Below are positions 53,191 through 64,000 of a stretch of 64,000 nt of DNA, in pieces (the stretch's first letter is position 1; each line of letters begins with the position of its first letter). The stretch comes from Liolophura sinensis (Eukaryota; Mollusca; Polyplacophora; Chitonida; Chitonidae): positions 620,001 through 684,000 of the forward strand of contig NW_027017955.1 in NCBI RefSeq assembly GCF_032854445.1, given 5' to 3'. Below the pieces are notes generated by a model, which had not been told where the DNA came from, searched no databases, and saw nothing but the letters and a program-made list of their open reading frames with translations. A program made the translations under genes and the position numbers.

Positions 53191-54552
53191 ATGTCATCTA
53201 TAAACCTTAATTCGAATGTTTTAAATCTAAATACCAGGTCTTCCTCTCAGCCGATTTCAAGCGCTGACAAAAAGAGGAAATTAGAGGTTTTGTCGGATTC
53301 GGCTGATAACGGACAGGACAGCTGGCCGGCCTTTATGGTTCTCTCAACAAAGAGTGAACAAAAGCCGGCCTCCAAAATTCATCCATTTGTACTGAAAAGG
53401 GCCCTGCAGGGTTCAGCAGGTACATTAAAAAACGTCAAGAAATTACGATCCGGAGACATTCTTATTGAATGTTTCCGGGAACAACAGTCCATAAATTTAT
53501 TAGCTTTAAACAAAATAAATGATATTCCTGTGTATACATCCCCCCATAACTCCCTGAACAGCTGTCAGGGAATTATACGTGACAGAGATCAGGATATCAT
53601 TGATCTATCAGAAGAAGAAATCTGCACTGAACTGAAGTCACAAGGTGTTACCAGAGTGAAACGCTTCAATATGAAGAAATCTGGTAACATCATTAAACTA
53701 AATACATATCTTCTCACCTTCAACAGTAAATCTATTCCGTCATATATTTACATTGGCCCGTATAGGGTTGGTGTGGACTTATATATACCTAACCCAACAC
53801 GTTGTTTCAAGTGTCAAAAGTTTGGCCATGGCAAGGGCCAGTGTAAAAATAAACTGATTTGTTTCCGGTGCGGCAGCGGGGGCCATGATGGTTTCGACTG
53901 CAGCAGCACAGCAAAGTGCTGCAATTGTGGTGGAGATCACATGGCCTCCTCTAGGGACTGCCCACTTTTTGTAAAAGAAAAACAAATAATCACAATAAAG
54001 ACTAAAAACAATATATCATATCAGGAGGCCCGGAAATTGGTCTCCCCTCCTAACATTTCACTGCAGACTTCATTTGCCAGTGCGGTCAAGCGAGTAGCAT
54101 CTGTTGCTACTCAAACATCAATGACTTGGCCCATTGGAAACCAGAAACCATGTCTTATTTCTGTTGAACCTACTGTTCGACCTGCTTTTAATACGTCCTC
54201 AACCCAGACTGCCTCAATACAACAGATCAAACCAGCCAATAACACTGACCAACCCGATATTCCTAAACCTAGTCAACCTAAAAACAAAAATGTGTCCGAA
54301 AATAAACCTCAAAATAAAAACAATAAACCTAGTAAACCCAGTGGCCCAACAGAGCGTCCCTCTAAGGCCACTGGGGACCCTGTCCAAACTTATAATAAAT
54401 TTGGACCGTTGGAGGACGTTGGTTTTTCAACATCAGATGCGGATGTGATGGATACATCACCCGCACCAGGGAGATCTAACAGCCGATCTCCCAGGATGGG
54501 TCGTCCACGGTCCAAACATAAAGAAAAATCTCCTATACGTCTCCCTCCGTAA
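53191..54552 (+). CDS. LINE B ORF1, 453 aa (unit 4)
   Basis: Intact, with substitutions relative to units 1-3: FMVLS, CFREQQ, GSGGHDG (second knuckle, non-ligand), FASAVK, TSDADV. Knuckle ligands unchanged; TAATG at 54550-54554. Confidence 0.9.
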   Translation: MSSINLNSNVLNLNTRSSSQPISSADKKRKLEVLSDSADNGQDSWPAFMVLSTKSEQKPASKIHPFVLKRALQGSAGTLKNVKKLRSGDILIECFREQQSINLLALNKINDIPVYTSPHNSLNSCQGIIRDRDQDIIDLSEEEICTELKSQGVTRVKRFNMKKSGNIIKLNTYLLTFNSKSIPSYIYIGPYRVGVDLYIPNPTRCFKCQKFGHGKGQCKNKLICFRCGSGGHDGFDCSSTAKCCNCGGDHMASSRDCPLFVKEKQIITIKTKNNISYQEARKLVSPPNISLQTSFASAVKRVASVATQTSMTWPIGNQKPCLISVEPTVRPAFNTSSTQTASIQQIKPANNTDQPDIPKPSQPKNKNVSENKPQNKNNKPSKPSGPTERPSKATGDPVQTYNKFGPLEDVGFSTSDADVMDTSPAPGRSNSRSPRMGRPRSKHKEKSPIRLPP

Positions 54553-54932
54553 TGGCGATATACGACAAAATTATACAGTGGAATTGTCGAGGCCTTAAGG
54601 TCAATTTTATTGAAATAACACAGCTTGTTCAATCATTAAATCCTATAGCCCTGTGTCTTCAGGAAACTCATTTGAAAACATCTGACAAAGATAAAATAAC
54701 TCTTAAAAATTACTCATTATACAGTACGTACTCTAATGAAGAAGATCGAGCTGCAGGCGGCACCTCTATCTTCGTCAATAACAATGTTATTCACAGCCCT
54801 GTTGCTCTGGATACAGAGCTTCAGGCTGTGGCCGTTCGTGTTTCATTATGTGAAACAATCACATTATGTTCAGTGTATATTCCCCCGAACATTTCTTTGT
54901 CAGCTTTGCAGTTACATAATTTAAAAGAATGA
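54552..54932 (+). pseudogene. LINE B endonuclease N-terminus (B1, unit 4)
   Basis: Same truncation at the inverted tail (54927). Confidence 0.87.
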
Positions 54933-56946
54933 ATGAATGAATGATTATGGCTTAACGCCACATCGGCAATATTTCAGCCATACCGTGGCGAGAACAAGGT
55001 GAAAGCAAGAGACAATTAGGGTTTTCGATATGACAATATGAACACCAAAAGTAAAACAAAAAGTACAGACGTGATTAAAATCGAATAAAAGAAAAATAAG
55101 ATTTAAAACTCGAAAACCAGGGTTAGAGTACATGTATAAATATATATAACTGTTTATCTATAGATATCCATGACAATTAAAATTTATATTTTATGATATA
55201 GGCCAATGGCCTTCAAACAATTTATGACAACATCGCCAGCGATGCTGTCAAACAAATCATATATAGAGTGGACTGTGTAGAATCTCTGCCGAACATGGGC
55301 AAAGTCTACACAGTCAACCAGAATATGTTTGATGCCATATTGAGCATCACATCCAACACACTCGGGAGCACTGCTCCCATCCAAGATGAAATTGTGTGTC
55401 AGATGAGAATGTCCAATACGGCATCTGGTTAAAACGACTTGGTCTCTACGAGACATATCAAATGTATATGAATTATAGCCAATGACCGGATGAATGGCAT
55501 GCAGTTTATTATGGACCTGCAAGTTCCATTCACCCTGCCAAAGGCCACGAATATATTTAAGAATATTGGACTTCATGTCAGTATAAGGGATTTTTATCTT
55601 AGATATGGGTTTATTTAGGGCAGCTTTCGCCTCCCTGTCTGCGACTGTGTTTCCATGGATACCAATATGACTTGGTATCCAGCAGAATATAATATCTTTA
55701 CCTCTTCTAATTAATTTCCTATGTATAGCTAAAATTTGAAGGATCAAGGGATTTTTAAATTTATTGTTCTGTATTGCCAATAGGCAAGACAACGAGTCAG
55801 TGCATATCATTGCCCTCTGGGCACACCCAGAAGAAACATATGATAAGGCCAGGAGTATACCTCTGGCCTCGGCAGAGAATATTGAAGAAGAGGATGGAAG
55901 ACGAAAGGAAGAGACTCGCTGCTCCATGACAGCCGCAGTCGCAACCCTGTCCCCATCCTTCAACCCGTCAGTATATATAAATTTATAATCCATATAATTA
56001 GCTTTAATTTCAGCAAAACCTTGCTGAATTATAAGAGAATTTATATTCGATTTATTATATTTACGTAGATCAAATATTAGTTTAGGTTGTGGGAGAAGCC
56101 ATGGAGGAGACTCCGGAAAAGACACCGGAGCTATATCCTCCAGCTTGATGTTAGCTCCCACAGTATGGTCCCGTATACGAAGACCGAACGAAGGGATCTT
56201 GATAGGACATTTAGTATATTTGTCTACATACAATGGATTGAAAACACAGTCGTAGGCAGGGTTTGTTGGATGTGGTTTAAGCTTTGTAGCATATTGAAGG
56301 CTAAGTTTTATACGTCGGTTATATAAAGAAGGCTCATTTGCCTCCACGTATAAACGTTCTACTGGTGAGGTTCTAAAAGCACCAAGGCTGAGCCTCAAAC
56401 CTTGGTGATGAACAGGATCCAACATTTTAATGTACGAATTCCTAGCGGAACCGTAAATGATGGATCCATAGTCCAATTTAGACCTCACCAGAGAACGATA
56501 TAAATTAAGTAAAACTGATCGGTCAGCACCCCAATCGGTGCTAGACACGACCTTAATTATATCGAGAGCCTTTGTACATTTAGCTTTAAGCATTTTTATA
56601 TGAGGTGTAATTGATATTCGATTTTTTGTCAAAAATAAAACCCCTAAAAATTTATTTTCTCCAACAATTTTCACTGGTTTACCAAAAAAATTAAGTTCAG
56701 GGTCTAGAGGGAATTTCCGTTGATTACAAAAATGCATACCGACGGTTTTAGATGCGGAAAATCTAAAACTATTGGCAACTGCCCATTTCTCGATCTTATT
56801 GAGACAAAGCTGCAGCTGCCGCTCGATGTTATTCATATTTTAAGCACGGTAGCATATCAGGAAATCATCTACATATAAAAAAAACCTCTGTGCCAGATGT
56901 CAATGTTATAGCCAAACTAAACTATCAGGCAAAAGAAAGGTGTCAC
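54927..56946 (-). mobile_element. B2: inverted LINE B 3' half (unit 4)
   Basis: AA at 55014-55015 as in unit 3; private changes at 56162 and 56203. Confidence 0.84.
55184..56836 (-). CDS. LINE B ORF2 C-terminus, 550 aa (unit 4)
   Basis: Private changes CPIKIPS and RDHTVGA in the connection region; catalytic residues and finger unchanged. Confidence 0.85.
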   Translation of the reverse strand: MNNIERQLQLCLNKIEKWAVANSFRFSASKTVGMHFCNQRKFPLDPELNFFGKPVKIVGENKFLGVLFLTKNRISITPHIKMLKAKCTKALDIIKVVSSTDWGADRSVLLNLYRSLVRSKLDYGSIIYGSARNSYIKMLDPVHHQGLRLSLGAFRTSPVERLYVEANEPSLYNRRIKLSLQYATKLKPHPTNPAYDCVFNPLYVDKYTKCPIKIPSFGLRIRDHTVGANIKLEDIAPVSFPESPPWLLPQPKLIFDLRKYNKSNINSLIIQQGFAEIKANYMDYKFIYTDGLKDGDRVATAAVMEQRVSSFRLPSSSSIFSAEARGILLALSYVSSGCAQRAMICTDSLSCLLAIQNNKFKNPLILQILAIHRKLIRRGKDIIFCWIPSHIGIHGNTVADREAKAALNKPISKIKIPYTDMKSNILKYIRGLWQGEWNLQVHNKLHAIHPVIGYNSYTFDMSRRDQVVLTRCRIGHSHLTHNFILDGSSAPECVGCDAQYGIKHILVDCVDFAHVRQRFYTVHSIYDLFDSIAGDVVINCLKAIGLYHKI

Positions 56947-57195
56947 CGTATTTTTTTTCATAAAAAAAAGTAAAAGCGCGGTTCCGGGTTTGACTCTAAG
57001 CAGGACTTAGTGTATGAATGCATAGTTTCCTCTACCAGAACGCATCGTCACCAACGCAGCAACTGGAATTGTGAAATTGCGACCACATGCAAAACGTCCT
57101 TTTGAGGCATGGCTCGTGATGCACGTGCGGTAATGTTGCATAAATACTCTTGCTCGAAAGAGAAGACATTCAGTGACCGAAAAAACACCAACAGT

Positions 57196-57480
57196 ATGCC
57201 AAGACTTACGCAAGCGCAACGAGACCAGGCCATCGGTATGTCCACCATGGCAGTCTCGCAACGTCACATTGCAAGAACGTTCAACTGCAGCCAAACCACC
57301 ATCAGGAGGTTGTTGATACGCTATCAGCAGACAGGCCAGACCCAAGACAGACCAAGATCGGGAAGACCGAGGCTGAAGATCGCTACATCCGGCAGATCCA
57401 CCTCCGAAACGTCAACAGCGGCGACGGCACTAGGCCATGTCATCAGCCCCAGAACAACACTGTGTCGTCTTCGTTCAACT
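57196..57480 (+). pseudogene. Tc1 transposase N-terminal fragment (unit 4)
   Basis: Same as unit 2. Confidence 0.85.
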
Positions 57481-58276
57481 CCCCCGTGGGGTTTCCGGGG
57501 TGATAAAAATAGGACGTCAGTCCTCTAGGCAAGCTTGTCGTAAAAGTCGACTAACCTAGAGCTCTCCTGTGTGAGCCCGGTGAATATAATAGGCTCACAT
57601 CTTCCCGGTTGTGTGAGAGGCAACTGGGGAGCGACCTGTTTGCCTTGGGTTGCGACCCGTGATCAACGAGGACGGGATCCTGGTGGCTGAGGGCGTGTTG
57701 GTCTTGCGAGATCCTCACGCCCAACACGTCACTTTGGGCCTTACTTGGGGAGAGACGGGAGGTCGGATGGGCCCGATCCGATCAATCGGCTTGGTCACGC
57801 CTTTCCTCTGCGTGGCCCCAAAATTTCTCCATAACACCACTCAGTAAAGAATAAATGTTATTTCTGAAATTTTGTTTGCGGTACTACGTTTTCAGGCGGT
57901 GGCTCATGGACCAATCGAGTAGTATGTGTCTGATGTGTGACCTTATTAGCCTAATGGGGTTTGCTTATGGACGTGGAGTCCTTGGTGCGTTTCCTGGTGG
58001 GTAACCCCAGGTTCAGGCATCGCCCTTGTTGGCACTCCGTGGGTGGGGTGGGGAACACGTGGGGTGAATTCGTATTATATATTGATTATGTCTATCCTAA
58101 CCCTTCCAAACCAAATGTATCTAACAAATAAAATAACCAGGTCTTCCTCTCATCCGACTTCGTCGAATGCTGACAAAAAGAGGGAGTTAGAGGTTTTGTC
58201 AGGCTGCCTTGATAATGCGCAGGATACATGGCCGCCTTTCATCGTTCTCTCAACAAGGAGTGAACAGAATGAATGA
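57481..58276 (+). mobile_element. B3: LINE B 5'UTR and ORF1 start (unit 4)
   Basis: Leader 57481-58087, ORF1 from 58088; same as units 1-2, without the unit-3 changes. Confidence 0.8.
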
Positions 58277-58458
58277 ATGATTATGGCTTAACGCCACATG
58301 GGCAATATTTCAGCCATATCGTGGCGAGAACAAGGTCAAAAAGTGAGATGGTTAAGGTTTTCGATATAATAATATGAACACCAAAAGTAAAACAAAAAGT
58401 ACAGACATGTTTAAAATAGTATGAAAGAAAAATAAGAGTTAAAACTCGAAAACCAGGG
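58268..58458 (-). mobile_element. B4: inverted LINE B 3'UTR (unit 4)
   Basis: Private G at about 58300 in the 3'-terminal motif (CACATGGGC). Confidence 0.78.
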
Positions 58459-58475
58459 GTTGTGCCCAGAGGGCA

Positions 58476-59111
58476 ATGATATGCACTGACTCGTTGTCTT
58501 GCTTATTGGCAATACAGAACAATAAATTTAAAAATCCCTTGATCCTTCAAATTTTAGCTATACAGGAATTAATTAGGAAGCTAATTAGAAGAGGTAAAGA
58601 TATTATATTCTGCTGGATACCAAGTCATATTGGTATCCATGGAAACACAGTCGCAGACAGGGAGGCGAAAGCTGCCCTAAATAAACCCATATCTAAGATA
58701 AAAATCCCTTATACTGACATGAAGTCCAATATTCTTAAATATATTCGTGGCCTTTGGCAGGGTGAATGGAACTTGCAGGTCCATAATAAACTGCATGTTA
58801 TTCATCCGGTCATTGGCTATAATTCATATACACTTGATATGTCTCGTAGAGACCAAGTCGTTTTAACCAGATGCCATATTGGGCATTCTCGTCTAACGCA
58901 CAATTTCATACTAGATGGGAGCAGTGCTCCCGAGTGTGTTGGATGTGATGCTCAATATGGCATCAAACATATCTTGGTTGACTGTGTCGACTTTGCCCAT
59001 GTTGGGCAAAGATTCTACACAGTCAACTCTATATATGATTTATTTGACAGCATCGCTGGCGATGTTGTCATAAATTATTTGAAGGCCCTTGGCCTATATC
59101 ATAAAATATAA
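58476..59111 (+). pseudogene. LINE B RNase H second half (B5, unit 4)
   Basis: Same 211 residues as units 1-2. B5 spans 58459-59359. Confidence 0.82.
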
Positions 59112-59359
59112 AATTTAATTGTCACAAATATCTATAGATAAACAGTTATATACATATAGATTGATTTACACATATACTATAACCCTGGTTTTCGAGTTTT
59201 AACTCTTATTTTTCTTTTATACGATTTTTAACAGGTCTACTTTTTGTTTTACTTTTGATGTTTATATTATCATATCGAAAACCTTAACCGTCTCGCGTTT
59301 TCACCTTGTTCTCGCCACGATATGGCTGAAATATTGCCAATGTGGGGTTACGCCATATT

Positions 59360-59753
59360 CATTCTAGGTCAGTCGCCTTTCACGACAAGATTATCTGCAG
59401 AGTCTATCGGAGCTGGGGCTTAACATATTTCCACTACACACTGCAAGTAGCTTGGGCCGTGGAAGGCCTAGTCGTGGAAGCAAATGAAAACTGCGGGCCT
59501 GTATTCCAACAAATCCGACCAGGGTGTGGGGACCACCAGGTCCTGAGGAAGGATCTACTTTCCCTATCCCCCTGCGTGCGGTCCAAATAAATGCATTTAT
59601 TGCGTCAGGTAGAAACCTCAATCCACCAAATCCAGGTCTAACCTGACGCGTTTGACCATAGCAATGGAGATGAACCACGCGAGGTGCATACGGCACGCTC
59701 TTTCGTGACCCACCACTTCTGCTAGGTCACGTGACCACAAGTTACTGCCCCTC
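59360..59753. other. Unassigned palindrome-bearing segment (unit 4)
   Basis: All three palindromic features kept; GGTCACGTGACC at 59725-59736. Confidence 0.45.
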
Positions 59754-60322
59754 CCCCCGTGGGATCTCCGGGGTCATAAGAGTAGGACCCCAGTTCTCTA
59801 GGCAAGACTGTCGTACGAGGCGACTAGCTTAGAGTGTGGTTCTGGTGAATAGAATAATTTCACAGCCTCCCTGGGCTTGTCGTACAAAGTGAATAAAAGG
59901 GTCAACCTGTTTGCCGTGGGTTGCGACCCGTGATAGGGGAGGACGGGATTCTGGTGCCTGAGGGCGGGTTGGCCTTGCGAGATCCTCACGTATAACAGTC
60001 TACTTCGGTCCTTACTTCTGCAAAGACGGCCGGTCGGAGGGCCCGTTCCGAGGTCACGCCAGTCCGGATGTCCGGGCATCAACCTTCATATATCTCGATT
60101 TCGTATAAATTGACTACTTTCCGTGTTGGACGTTTTTAGTGAGATGTTGGGATGTCTGGACGGTGGTTGCGGGGTCAATCGACTTGGCCGTTTATAGTTT
60201 ATTAGCCTGGCGGAGTATGAGCGAAGAATCCACCTTACCGAGGATGGCGTAGAACTCTCTGCTGCTTACCCGCAGGAGGCGTTCCATCGTATATGTAATG
60301 GCACTCCGTTGCTGGTTAAGGT
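59754..60322 (+). promoter_or_regulatory. LINE B-related diverged 5'UTR (B7, unit 4)
   Basis: Same as unit 1. Confidence 0.68.
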
Positions 60323-62136
60323 GCTTAAGGTTTTCGAAATGATGGCGAGAACATGAAAAATAAAACAAAAAGTACAGACATGTTTAAAATCAGATAAGAA
60401 AAAACCAAACAAGTTAAAACTCCAAAACCAGTATATTTAAAAAGTACTATATCTGGAAAGCTATATGTATGTACCATTTTATCCATAAATATTAACACAT
60501 AAACAAATTTATATTTTATGATATAGGCCAATGGTCTTCAAATATTTTATGACAACATCGCCAGCGATCATATATAGAGTTGACTGTATAGAATCTTTGC
60601 CGAACATGAGCAAAGTCAACCAGGGTATGTTTGATGCCGTATTCTGCATCACATCCAATATACTCGGGAGCACTGCTCCCATCTAGGATGAAATTGTGTG
60701 TCAGATGAGAATGCCCAATACGACACCTCGTTAAAACTACTTGGTCTCTGCGAGACATTTGACGGTCTGCCAGTAACCTGCGGATGGTCGTGGGTTTCCC
60801 CCGTGCTGTGAGCGGTTTCCACCCACCATAATGCTGGCCGCCGTCGTACAAGTGAAATATTCTTGAGTACAGCGTAAAACAACAATCAAATCAAAAAAAA
60901 AAAAACAGACATTTTACAATTATAGGCATTGTAGCCAATGACAGGGTGAATAGCATGCAGTTTATTGTGGATCTGCAAGACCCACCCGCCCTGCCAAAGG
61001 CGACAAATACATTTAAGAATATTAGACTTTGTCAGTATACGGTGTTTTAACCAGAGATACAGGTTTATACTGGGCAGCTTTCGCTTCCCTGTCCACGACT
61101 GTGTTTCTATGGATACCAGTGCGACTTGGTATCCAACAGAATATAATATCTTTACCTTTTTTAAATTAGTTTTCTATGTTTGCCTATTATCTTAAGTATC
61201 AATGGATTTTTAAATCATTATTCTGAATTGCCAAAAGGCAGGACTGGGAGTCGCTGCATATCACTGCCCTCTGGGCATGCCCCGAGGAAACATATGATAA
61301 GGCCAGGAGTATAGCCCTGGCCTGTGCAGAAAAGGTAGAAAATGAAGGTGGCAGACGAAGAGAAGTGACCCGCTGATCTAAGACAGCCGCAACCGCAACC
61401 CTGTCCCCATCCTTTGACCCGTCAGTATATATATATATATATATTTATAGTCTATATAATCAGCCTTCATGTTAGCAAAACTTTGCTCAATAATAAGAGG
61501 ATTTGTACTTGATTTATTATATTTACGTAGATCAAATATTAGTTCAGGGTGTGGAAGAAGCCAGGGAGGAGACTCCGGAAAAGACACTGGAGCTATATCC
61601 TCTTGCTCCATGTTAGCTCTCACAATATGGTCCCGTATACGCAGATCAAACGGAGGGATCTTGTCAGGACATTTATTAAATTTATCTACATATGATGGAT
61701 TAAAAACACAGCTTAAAGCTCATCCAACAAACCCTGCCTACGAGTTAGTAGCATATTGAAGGCTAAGTTTTATACGTCGGTTATATAAAGAAGGCTCATT
61801 TTCCTCCACTTATAAACTCTCCACACGGGGATGTTCTAAAAGCACCAAGGCTGAACCTCAAACCTTGGTGATGAACAGGATCCAACATTTTAATATACGA
61901 CTTCCTAGCGGAACCGTAAAAGATGGATCCATAGTCCAATTTAGACCTCACCAGAGAGCGATATAAGTTAGGTAAAACTGATCGGTCAGCACCCCAATCG
62001 ATGCTTGACACGACCATAATTATATCGAGAGCCTTTGTACATTTAGCTTGAAACATTTTCATATGAGGTATAAAAGATAGCTTGCTATCAAATATTATAC
62101 GTAAAAATCTTCTTTGTCCAACAATTTTAACCTGTT
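60323..62136 (-). mobile_element. B6: inverted decayed LINE B 3' half (unit 4)
   Basis: Gln at the RNase H catalytic Glu position and TA run of 19, as units 1-2. Confidence 0.79.
60761..60906 (+). mobile_element. SINE tail insertion (unit 4)
   Basis: Poly(A) of 13; A at 60871, shared with unit 3. Confidence 0.8.
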
Positions 62137-62405
62137 TTACGTGGTCATTGTGGAGATTCTGTATTATCCGTATTGTGAAGCTTTGGGACTAGGCATGTTC
62201 ACACTATGGGAACAGCTACAGTATATAGCACATAGAACCCGAGCAATAGCCAGTACATATACACCGAAGCGTGAGTCCGGGGGTCAGTATAACCCGGTCA
62301 AACCAGTTTCTCGGCGACAAGTCCGCCTGCATGCGCACGGACTTTTAGTGTTCAACCACTGTGCCAGGTGCCTCTAAACAACACTTCTGTCACTCTTCTG
62401 AAATA

Positions 62406-63218
62406 ATGGATCAGTTACAGATTATCATGGACAGGCTTGGTAAGTTAGATTCTATGGTGACAAGTGAAACACTGGAAAAAAAACTACAAAACACTGAAGC
62501 AAAAATAGTTACAAAGTTGACAAACCTAATTGAGCAGCAGGAAGCCAGAATCTTTACTTTAGAAAAAGAAAATGATACCCTTCGGGCAGACATGCATGAA
62601 TTAAGATTACAACACGAACAAGATCAAGAAGAACTGGCCAGGGTAAACAGAGATATGCGAAACTTAGAAGACAGGCAGAACGATTTGGAACAATACTCCC
62701 CTAAACAAAGTATACGGATTTACGGTGTAGATGGGGATACAGCCACAGAAACAACTGACGAATGTTCCGAGAAAGTCGTTGACATCTTAACATCCAAACT
62801 AAAGCTGTCACTGACGTCTAGCGACATAAGTATAGCGCAGAGATTGAGACCGAAAAGACCTGACTTAAACACAGAACCAAGGGGTGTAATAGTAAAGTTC
62901 ATATCACGACGACTTAAAGTTGAAGCGATAAAAAACAGAAGAGCCTTGAAAGGAGCAAACATTGTGATTAAGGAAGACCTAACGCAGAAAAAGCAGGCTA
63001 TTTTAAAAGCAGCATCTGCACACCCCATGATTCAATCCGCCTGGTCAAGAGATGGCAAAATCTTCACCAAAGACTTCAACGAGGACGTAAGACAAGTGAA
63101 ATCTACTGACTGCATAGACACTCTCATCAGTCTATCATCCCATACACCCAGAGTTCAAAGACCACGTGACCAAAGAAGTGGGAGGCCAATAACCAACTCA
63201 CCAGCCCCTATCAGCTAG
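62406..63218 (+). CDS. Element C ORF1, 270 aa (unit 4)
   Basis: Intact, identical to units 1-2. Confidence 0.82.
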   Translation: MDQLQIIMDRLGKLDSMVTSETLEKKLQNTEAKIVTKLTNLIEQQEARIFTLEKENDTLRADMHELRLQHEQDQEELARVNRDMRNLEDRQNDLEQYSPKQSIRIYGVDGDTATETTDECSEKVVDILTSKLKLSLTSSDISIAQRLRPKRPDLNTEPRGVIVKFISRRLKVEAIKNRRALKGANIVIKEDLTQKKQAILKAASAHPMIQSAWSRDGKIFTKDFNEDVRQVKSTDCIDTLISLSSHTPRVQRPRDQRSGRPITNSPAPIS

Positions 63219-63728
63219 ATAACGATGGCTGCAATGTGAAGGATATATGCTATCTGATAACTCAGTTTGCTCTCGTAAAGAAAAAATCATCTTAGAATTA
63301 ATAGAGCATTTTAAGTTAACGAAGTACACAGCTTTAATGTGTCGAAAAAGAAATAGTATGCTCTTCTGCACAATAATATCAGAGATAAATATGATGGGTG
63401 CGATCGGCCATAAGATCTGTCAAAACCTATCAGCTTTCCCAATATGTATTTTATTCGCCAGAATCCACCTTGCCTTTTATATTCCATTCTTGTGTATGAT
63501 CTTCTATACTCATAAGCTATACCCAAATCACAACAGATCACTATATTTAGGAATTATTCCATGTCAGCTACAATATGTGAGTGAGTGAGTGAAAGTTTTA
63601 ACGTCGCTTTCAACAACATTTCAGTTTTATCACGACAATAAAACGTCAAGTAGTCGATCTACTACGGATAATTCATTTACTATTCGGTCAAAAAAGGACA
63701 CCAGAAGTCGCATAACAAACAGACAAAA

Positions 63729-64000
63729 TCACAGCTTTCCTGCCATACCAATGGTAGAGAGAAAATCAAAAATAGTATCACTTTCTACAGAATTGAAAAG
63801 TTCTGAAAGAGAGCTCACGTGATAAAAGGAATCTCGTACAGGAGCAAAGTCGCCACAGTCAAGCAATATGTGCTTGACTGTGAACCGTTGATCACAAGCA
63901 AAGCAATGAGGAGCATCTTCTCCTTTCAACAAATACCCATGCGTAGCACGTGTGTGACCGATACGACACCTCCTCAAAATGCAAGAGCGGAGACGATGCC
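63729..64000 (-). pseudogene. LINE A ORF2 C-terminal end with CCHC finger (copy 5, partial)
   Basis: Last about 90 residues of the 489-residue piece, including CFACDQRFTVKHILLDC and the stop; the rest continues beyond the window. Confidence 0.84.
63892..64000. repeat. Start of tandem unit 5
   Basis: Repeats bases 1-109 of the window, showing that the array continues to the right. Confidence 0.93.

Larger units (their letters stand above)
47918..63891. repeat. Tandem macro-repeat unit 4 (15974 bp)
   Basis: Net length close to unit 1 through compensating indels: -4 in the B0 tail, +13 in the B1 leader, -1 in each of two A runs, -8 near 63725. Substitutions concentrate before about 57 kb. Confidence 0.97.
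63576..64000 (-). mobile_element. LINE A, copy 5 (partial at window end)
   Basis: Tail at 63576, 3'UTR with a private 8-bp deletion near 63725 and an A in TTATCACGAC, then the start of the RNase H C-terminus. Confidence 0.85.

Noticed and set aside
1-64000. Reverse transcriptases as group II introns, retrons or DGR-type bacterial systems
   Set aside because: EN-RT-RNase H order, zinc-knuckle ORF1, target-site duplications and SINE/Tc1 neighbours place them as eukaryotic LINEs.
1-64000. CRISPR-like or direct-repeat array explanation for the periodicity
   Set aside because: The period is about 16 kb with coding remnants; no short spaced repeats were seen.

Overview
The window is eukaryotic nuclear repeat DNA, most likely from a mollusc, with no recognisable host gene. 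It is a head-to-tail tandem array of one complex unit of about 15.97 kb. Four full units are present (1-15975, 15976-31950, 31951-47917, 47918-63891) plus the first 109 bases of a fifth, so the array probably continues past both edges. Unit limits are arbitrary because the window opens inside a coding remnant. The mollusc assignment rests on a SINE tail like the Meta-domain/BivaMD SINEs of bivalves, on LINE 3' tails of (CATT)n and (CACT)n type, and on I/Nimb-type LINEs; it is an inference. Layout of one unit (unit 1 coordinates): 1-4673 is minus-strand LINE A, an I/Nimb-type non-LTR retrotransposon (ORF1 tail, APE endonuclease, linker, reverse transcriptase, RNase H, C-terminal CCHC finger) broken by several frameshifts. 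Its 3' tail lies at the far end of the preceding unit (equivalent 15652). Inside its ORF1 sits B0, a 370-bp plus-strand 3' end of LINE B flanked by a 14-bp target-site duplication. From 4674 to 14212 the unit is a patchwork of LINE B pieces: B1 (plus; complete 5'UTR, intact ORF1 with three zinc knuckles, first part of the endonuclease), B2 (minus; 550-aa reverse transcriptase tail and RNase H), a Tc1/mariner transposase N-terminus (9271-9555), B3 (plus; 5'UTR and ORF1 start), B4 (minus; 3'UTR only), B5 (plus; RNase H and 3' end), a 394-bp unassigned segment, B7 (plus; diverged 5'UTR), and B6 (minus; decayed RNase H and RT, carrying the SINE). From 14482 to 15294 comes C, an L1/CR1-like ORF1 (coiled coil plus RRM), then about 357 bp of AT-rich sequence up to the tail of the next LINE A. 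None of this forms an operon or a working pathway. The proteins are the gag-like ORF1, endonuclease, RT and RNase H that together perform target-primed reverse transcription, but no single copy in the window carries the whole set. Active elements elsewhere must have deposited the pieces; the composite then decayed and was amplified in tandem, because every unit shares the same frameshifts and junctions. Units differ by few substitutions and indels, which are concentrated in about 41.67-57.0 kb, close to one unit length. Sites outside and inside that block are mosaic between units, as expected from gene conversion or unequal exchange. All comparisons were made by eye, without alignment or database search.
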